NCBI GenBank assembly: GCA_040380755.1
Contig: JBEIIL010000042.1
Span: 1-27,307 of the forward strand
Length of the DNA: 27,307 bases
Reading direction: 5' to 3'
From: Alsobacter sp040380755
Lineage (GTDB): Bacteria > Pseudomonadota > Alphaproteobacteria > Rhizobiales > Beijerinckiaceae
The notes beneath the pieces were generated by a model that did not search any database, was not told the DNA's origin, and saw only the letters and a list, made by a program, of their open reading frames with translations. Below, one piece after another: positions 23,839 to 27,307 of this stretch (positions are counted from its first letter, which is position 1; each line of letters begins with the position of its first letter). Position numbers and translations under genes: made by a program.

Positions 23839-24609
23839 GTGACGCCCGGCGATCCGCAATTTGTCACGGCCGGAACAGGCGTGGACAGCCGCAGGATTGC
23901 GGTCCGGGCCGTGCCGGGACGCGATCCAGCCGTGGTCTGGCTGGGCGGTTTCCGGTCGGACATGGAATCGACCAAGGCGCTGGCACTGGCCGAATGGGCC
24001 CAGGGGTCCGGCCAGGCCATGGTCCGGTTCGACTATTCGGGGCATGGCGTGTCCGACGGGCGTTTCGAGGACGGCACCATCTCGCGCTGGCGCGACGACG
24101 CGATGGCGGTGATCGAGGCCGTGGCGGGGCCCGCAACGCTGCTGGTCGGCTCCTCCATGGGCGCCTGGATCACGCTGCTGGTGGCCCGCGCCCTGCGGGC
24201 GGCGGGGCGACCCGCCCATGGCCTCGTGCTGATTGCCCCGGCGGCGGATTTCACCGAGGCGCTGATGTGGGACAGGTTCGCGCCCGCCGTTCGGGCGCAG
24301 ATCCTGGAGACCGGCGTCTGGCTGCGCCCGTCCGCCTATGGCGACGAGCCCTATCCGATCACGCGGGGCCTGATCGAGGACGGCCGGCGGAACCTTGTGC
24401 TGGACGGGCCGATCGCGACCGGCTGCCCGGTTCATATCCTGCAGGGCATGCAGGACGAAGACGTGCCGTGGCGTCACGCCATGCGGCTGGTCGAGCACCT
24501 GCCGGGCGAGGAGGTTGTCGCCACCCTTGTCAGGGATGGCGACCACCGCCTGTCGCGGCCGCAGGATATTGCCCGGCTCGTCGACGCCGTGGCTGCCATG
24601 GCGCAGTGA
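23839..24609 (+). CDS. ABHD10-like alpha/beta hydrolase
   Basis: A 256-aa serine hydrolase. Nucleophile Ser106 lies in VGSSMGAW, the acid is probably Asp206 (in LQGMQDEDVPW), and the histidine is His236 (in RDGDHRLS). From memory, the stretches VWLGGFRSDMESTKALAL, VRFDYSGHGVSDG and the GSSMG and GM(K/Q)D-VPW segments closely match mitochondrial ABHD10, a thioesterase and acyl-glucuronide esterase. A mitochondrial protein having alphaproteobacterial relatives is expected. I place the start at a GTG with GAGG six bases upstream; an upstream in-frame ATG at 23767 has no ribosome site and would add an Arg-rich tail. The gene diverges from the glycosyltransferase and converges on the DUF1150 gene. 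Confidence 0.85.
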   Translation: MTPGDPQFVTAGTGVDSRRIAVRAVPGRDPAVVWLGGFRSDMESTKALALAEWAQGSGQAMVRFDYSGHGVSDGRFEDGTISRWRDDAMAVIEAVAGPATLLVGSSMGAWITLLVARALRAAGRPAHGLVLIAPAADFTEALMWDRFAPAVRAQILETGVWLRPSAYGDEPYPITRGLIEDGRRNLVLDGPIATGCPVHILQGMQDEDVPWRHAMRLVEHLPGEEVVATLVRDGDHRLSRPQDIARLVDAVAAMAQ

Positions 24610-24639
24610 GTGGCCTCTTGGCTGCCCGCCATTCCCTGT

Positions 24640-24930
24640 TCAGTGCACGCTGACCGGCGTCAGATCGTGCTCCCACGCATTGGCGATCGCCGCGGCGCGG
24701 CTGTCGGTCACCATCAGCGGCGATCCGTCGGCGCCGAGCAGCGCAAACAGGTCGAGCCCCGGCTGGATCTCCGGCGCCTGTGGAAACAGGCGGTTGAGGT
24801 CGTCGGAGCGGATCGGTCGCACATAGGCGATCTGGCCGCCGCCCAGCGCCGCAAGTCCCTGCGGGCTCAGCAGCTCGAGGGCCACGGGAGCTTCGTTCAA
24901 ATCACTGTAGATCTTGGGGGAGTCATTCAT
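24640..24930 (-). CDS. DUF1150 family protein
   Basis: A 96-aa protein of unknown function belonging to DUF1150, a family I know only from Alphaproteobacteria and usually encoded beside small heat-shock genes. The segment LSPQGLAALGGGQIAYVRPI and the C-terminal VTDSRAAAIANAWEHDLTPVSVH fit the family. AGGAGG directly precedes the ATG with five bases between. It follows hsp20 by 52 bp on the same strand, so it is likely heat-induced with it. No catalytic residues can be proposed; a role as Hsp20 partner or regulator is speculation. Confidence 0.82.
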   Translation of the reverse strand: MNDSPKIYSDLNEAPVALELLSPQGLAALGGGQIAYVRPIRSDDLNRLFPQAPEIQPGLDLFALLGADGSPLMVTDSRAAAIANAWEHDLTPVSVH

Positions 24931-24982
24931 CGCGCCCTCCTTTGAGCGGAGCGAGTCAGGGTAAAGCAAGTCGCGCGCCAGC

Positions 24983-25411
24983 TCAGCCACGCGCCAGGAT
25001 ATCGATCCGCCGGACGATACGGGCCGCCTCGGGACGAACGAGGTCGATCGACAGCAGACCGTGGGCGAGATCGGCGCCACGCACCTCCAGGCCTTCTGCC
25101 AGGAGGAACGCCCGCTGGAACTGCCGCGCAGCAATGCCGCGATGCAGGAATTCCCGTTCCCGGTCATCCACCTGACGCCCCCTGATCACGAGCTGGTTTT
25201 CCTCCAGCGTGATCTCGAGCTCGTCACGGGTGAAGCCGGCGACGGCCAGCGTGATGCGCAACCGCTCGGGTTCGGAACCCTCGCGGGCCAGACGTTCGAT
25301 GTTGTAGGGCGGATACCCCTCCGAGCCAGCCTTGGCCACCCGGGTGAGAGCCCGTTCCACCTCGTCGAAGCCGAGCAGGAAAGGCGAAGACAAAGACGGT
25401 ACGCGAGACAT
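24983..25411 (-). CDS. Small heat shock protein, Hsp20/IbpA family
   Basis: A 142-aa ATP-independent holdase chaperone. The alpha-crystallin domain covers about residues 35-130 with YPPYNIER at its start (the IbpA hallmark), LRITLAVAGFTRDELEITLEENQLVIRGRQ, and the FLHRGIAARQFQRAFLLAEG strand region. The short C-terminal end has RIVRRIDI, with a weak form of the I-x-I anchor. The ribosome site AGGG lies seven bases before the ATG and is buried in a predicted hairpin. A heat-shock-type promoter lies about 80 bp upstream. The gene is followed by DUF1150, the common alphaproteobacterial pairing. Confidence 0.93.
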   Translation of the reverse strand: MSRVPSLSSPFLLGFDEVERALTRVAKAGSEGYPPYNIERLAREGSEPERLRITLAVAGFTRDELEITLEENQLVIRGRQVDDREREFLHRGIAARQFQRAFLLAEGLEVRGADLAHGLLSIDLVRPEAARIVRRIDILARG

Positions 25412-25417
25412 TGCGAA

Positions 25418-25447
25418 GCCCTGACCAAAGGCACTTCGGACCAGGGC
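25418..25447 (-). promoter_or_regulatory. Hairpin covering the hsp20 ribosome site (candidate RNA thermometer)
   Basis: In the hsp20 leader, GCCCTG (25447-25442) pairs perfectly with CAGGGC (25423-25418), and a CC/GG pair adds to the stem. The AGGG ribosome site is inside the stem. The hairpin is short enough to melt at raised temperature, as in ROSE and fourU elements. I do not see a full ROSE consensus. Confidence 0.5.
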
Positions 25448-25492
25448 CCGCTATTGCAGCACCCTGACGGTCCTTGCAGAACCGCACCCCCA

Positions 25493-25521
25493 ATATGCGT
25501 TCGGCCACCCGTCTGTTCAAG
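25493..25521 (-). promoter_or_regulatory. RpoH (sigma-32-type) heat-shock promoter of hsp20
   Basis: Reading leftward, CTTGAAC (25521-25515) and ACGCATAT (25500-25493) are 14 bp apart. The heat-shock consensus is CTTGAAA, 13-17 bp, CCCCATNT. The match is six of seven in the -35 and five of the seven defined -10 bases. It lies in the 120-bp gap after the IlvD/Edd gene. Confidence 0.7.
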
Positions 25522-25531
25522 GGCGCAAGCC

Positions 25532-27250
25532 CTAATGGCTCTCCCGCGGCACGGCCGCGCCGCGGCAGCCCACAAGGAAGTCGAGGTCGGCGCCGCGGTC
25601 GGCCTGCAGCACCCGCTCGACATAGAGCGACTGCCACCCGCCCTGCATCGGATGGACGGGCGGCGCCCACCCGGCGCGGCGGCGGGCCAGCTCGGCCGCG
25701 TCCACGGCGAGTTCGAGGCTGCGGGCCTCGACGTCGAGCACGATGATGTCACCGTTGCGGACCAGCCCCAGCGGGCCTCCTGCGGCGGCCTCCGGCGCAC
25801 AGTGCAGCACGACGGTACCATAGGCGGTGCCTGACATGCGGGCATCCGAGATCCGCACCATGTCGCGCACGCCCTGCGCCAGCAGCTTTTGAGGGATCGC
25901 CATGTTGCCGACCTCGGCCATGCCCGGATAGCCCTTCGGCCCGCAGTTCTTCAGCACCATCACGCAGTCGGCATCGATATCGAGGTCCGGCGCGTCGATC
26001 CGCCGCCGGTAATCGTCGATATCCTCGAACACCACGGCCCGGCCGCGGTGACGCATCAGCGCCGGCGTCGCCGCCGAGGGCTTCAGCACCGCCCCGTCGG
26101 GGGCCAGATTGCCGCGCAGCACCGCGATGCCGCCCTGCACCGTCAGCGGCGCGTCGCGCGGCCGGATCACCGCAGGGTCGAACACGCTGGCGCCGGCGAT
26201 CTGCGCCGCCATCGGCTGCCCCGTCACCGTCAGGGCCTCGCCATGCAGCAGGTCGGCGATGACGTTCATCAGCGCCGGCAGTCCGCCCGCGTAGCAGAAA
26301 TCCTCCATCAGGAACCGGCCAGACGGCATCAGGTCGGCGAGCGTCGGCACGTCGCGGCCGCAGCGGTCCCAGTCGTCGAGCGTCAGGTCGACGCCGACCC
26401 GCCCCGCAATGGCGAGCAGGTGGATCACCGCATTGGTCGAGCCGCCGATGGCACCGTTCACCCGGATGGCGTTCTCGAACGCCTGACGGGTCAGCACCGC
26501 CGAGGGCCGCAGATCCTCCGCCACCATGCCAACGATCCGCCGGCCGCTGAGCTGTGCCAGCCGGTTGCGGCGGGCATCCGCGGCCGGGAAAGCGGCGTTG
26601 CCCGGCAGGGTGATGCCCAGGGCCTCGGCCATGCACGCCATGGTGGAGGCGGTCCCCATCGTCATGCAGTGACCGGCCGAGCGCGACATGCCGGCCTCGG
26701 CCGCCATGAAGTCCTCGCGGCTCAGGGTGCCGGCCCGCACCTCCTCGGAGAACCGCCACACATCGGTTCCCGAGCCCAGCGTCTGGCCGCGGAACCGGCC
26801 GTTCAGCATAGGGCCACCCGACACCAGGATCGCGGGCAGGTCGCAGGAGGCTGCCCCCATCAGCAGCGACGGAGTGGTCTTGTCGCAGCCCGCCAGCAGG
26901 ACGACGCCATCCACCGGATTGCCGCGGATGGCCTCCTCGACATCCATGGCGGCGAGGTTGCGAAACAGCATCGCGGTCGGCCGCAGATTGCTCTCGCCGC
27001 AGGAGAACACCGGGAACTCGAACGGCACGCCCCCGGCTTCCAACACGCCGCGCTTCACATGCTCGGCGAGCGTGCGGAAATGCGCGTTGCAGGGCGTCAG
27101 CTCGGAGAAGGTGTTGCAGATGCCGATGATCGGCCGGCCGTCGAACGCGTCGTCCGGCAGGCCGGAATTCTTCATCCACGAGCGGTGGATGAACGCATCC
27201 TTGCTGTCGCCCCCGAACCAGGCCTGCGAGCGCAGCGGCTTTCCCGCCAT
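25532..27250 (-). CDS. IlvD/Edd-family dehydratase, second copy
   Basis: A 572-aa iron-sulfur dehydratase with the three conserved cysteines Cys54 (in SELTPCNAH), Cys122 (AGCDKTTP) and Cys195 (AGHCMTMGTAS), and the C-terminal SDARMSGTAYG. It is a paralogue of the enzyme at 3040-4764 but clearly divergent: the N-terminus KPLRSQAWFGGDSKDAFIHRSWMKNSGLPDDAF is that of the IlvD/Edd subgroup annotated as dihydroxy-acid or pentonate dehydratase. It is probably not the biosynthetic IlvD, because the AWFG-D...HRSWMK N-terminus is typical of sugar-acid members. A strong GGGGAGGA ribosome site precedes the ATG. It stands apart from the GntR island, and no copy of the operator lies in the 57 bases visible upstream. 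Its operon partners, if any, are outside the window to the right. Confidence 0.88.
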   Translation of the reverse strand: MAGKPLRSQAWFGGDSKDAFIHRSWMKNSGLPDDAFDGRPIIGICNTFSELTPCNAHFRTLAEHVKRGVLEAGGVPFEFPVFSCGESNLRPTAMLFRNLAAMDVEEAIRGNPVDGVVLLAGCDKTTPSLLMGAASCDLPAILVSGGPMLNGRFRGQTLGSGTDVWRFSEEVRAGTLSREDFMAAEAGMSRSAGHCMTMGTASTMACMAEALGITLPGNAAFPAADARRNRLAQLSGRRIVGMVAEDLRPSAVLTRQAFENAIRVNGAIGGSTNAVIHLLAIAGRVGVDLTLDDWDRCGRDVPTLADLMPSGRFLMEDFCYAGGLPALMNVIADLLHGEALTVTGQPMAAQIAGASVFDPAVIRPRDAPLTVQGGIAVLRGNLAPDGAVLKPSAATPALMRHRGRAVVFEDIDDYRRRIDAPDLDIDADCVMVLKNCGPKGYPGMAEVGNMAIPQKLLAQGVRDMVRISDARMSGTAYGTVVLHCAPEAAAGGPLGLVRNGDIIVLDVEARSLELAVDAAELARRRAGWAPPVHPMQGGWQSLYVERVLQADRGADLDFLVGCRGAAVPRESH

Positions 27251-27307
27251 GGCGTGTCCTCCCCCTCGGCCATCTTGGCGGCCACGGGCAGTATGCAGGC
27301 CGAGGGG

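Noticed and set aside
25532..27250. Interpretation as the biosynthetic dihydroxy-acid dehydratase IlvD
   Set aside because: The N-terminal AWFG and HRSWMKN signature and the length of about 572 aa fit sugar-acid dehydratases of the IlvD/Edd family better. I cannot exclude dual activity.

Overview
The window is high-GC chromosomal DNA with dense, short-gap gene packing. It most likely comes from an alphaproteobacterium. The best clues are a DUF1150 gene next to an Hsp20 gene (a pairing known from Alphaproteobacteria), a short RNA that resembles the rhizobial alpha-r8/MmgR family, a Tad-type Flp pilin, and several sugar-acid catabolic enzymes typical of plant-associated or soil members of that class. 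I cannot fix the genus. I see no rRNA, tRNA, insertion sequence, phage gene or CRISPR array.

Layout. (1) 325-2515, minus: an Flp pilin followed immediately by a CHASE2-PAS-GGDEF diguanylate cyclase. (2) 2804-2920, plus: an orphan small-RNA gene with its own promoter and a textbook terminator. (3) 3040-18730: a sugar-acid catabolic and transport island of 13 genes arranged as two divergent pairs of transcription units. The first pair diverges near 6.53 kb: GntR regulator, DHDPS-family enzyme and IlvD/Edd dehydratase leftward, and an SMP-30 lactonase rightward. The second diverges near 10.6 kb: uronate dehydrogenase, glucarate-dehydratase-like enolase and an HSL-type esterase leftward, and an aldose epimerase, a complete Opp/Dpp-type ABC importer with fused ATPases, and a galactonate-dehydratase-like enolase rightward. 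Both divergent promoter regions carry the same palindromic operator (TTTGATATATCAAA and a 12/14 match), overlapping promoter elements. The whole island therefore looks like one regulon, probably of the GntR/FCD protein it encodes. (4) 18740-20124, minus: a MoeB/ThiF-like adenylyltransferase and a DsbA-fold isomerase. (5) 20175-22390, minus: rplT, rpmI and infC, with a class II aldolase gene lying between infC and rpmI. infC appears to start at AUU. (6) 22535-24609: a family 4 glycosyltransferase and a divergent ABHD10-like hydrolase. (7) 24640-25521, minus: hsp20 and DUF1150, with a heat-shock-type promoter and a hairpin that covers the hsp20 ribosome binding site. (8) 25532-27250, minus: a second IlvD/Edd dehydratase.

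How the island may work: the importer brings in a uronic-acid-containing or related substrate, the esterase may remove ester groups, and the epimerase interconverts anomers. Uronate dehydrogenase then makes an aldarolactone, the SMP-30 lactonase opens it, and the GlucD-like enzyme dehydrates the aldarate. The DHDPS-family enzyme would handle the 2-keto-3-deoxy acid. The IlvD/Edd and GalD-like dehydratases suggest that aldonic acids are processed as well. The final semialdehyde dehydrogenase expected for an oxidative uronate route is not in the window. Substrate identities are inference; the enzyme families, motifs, operators and gene order are read from the sequence.
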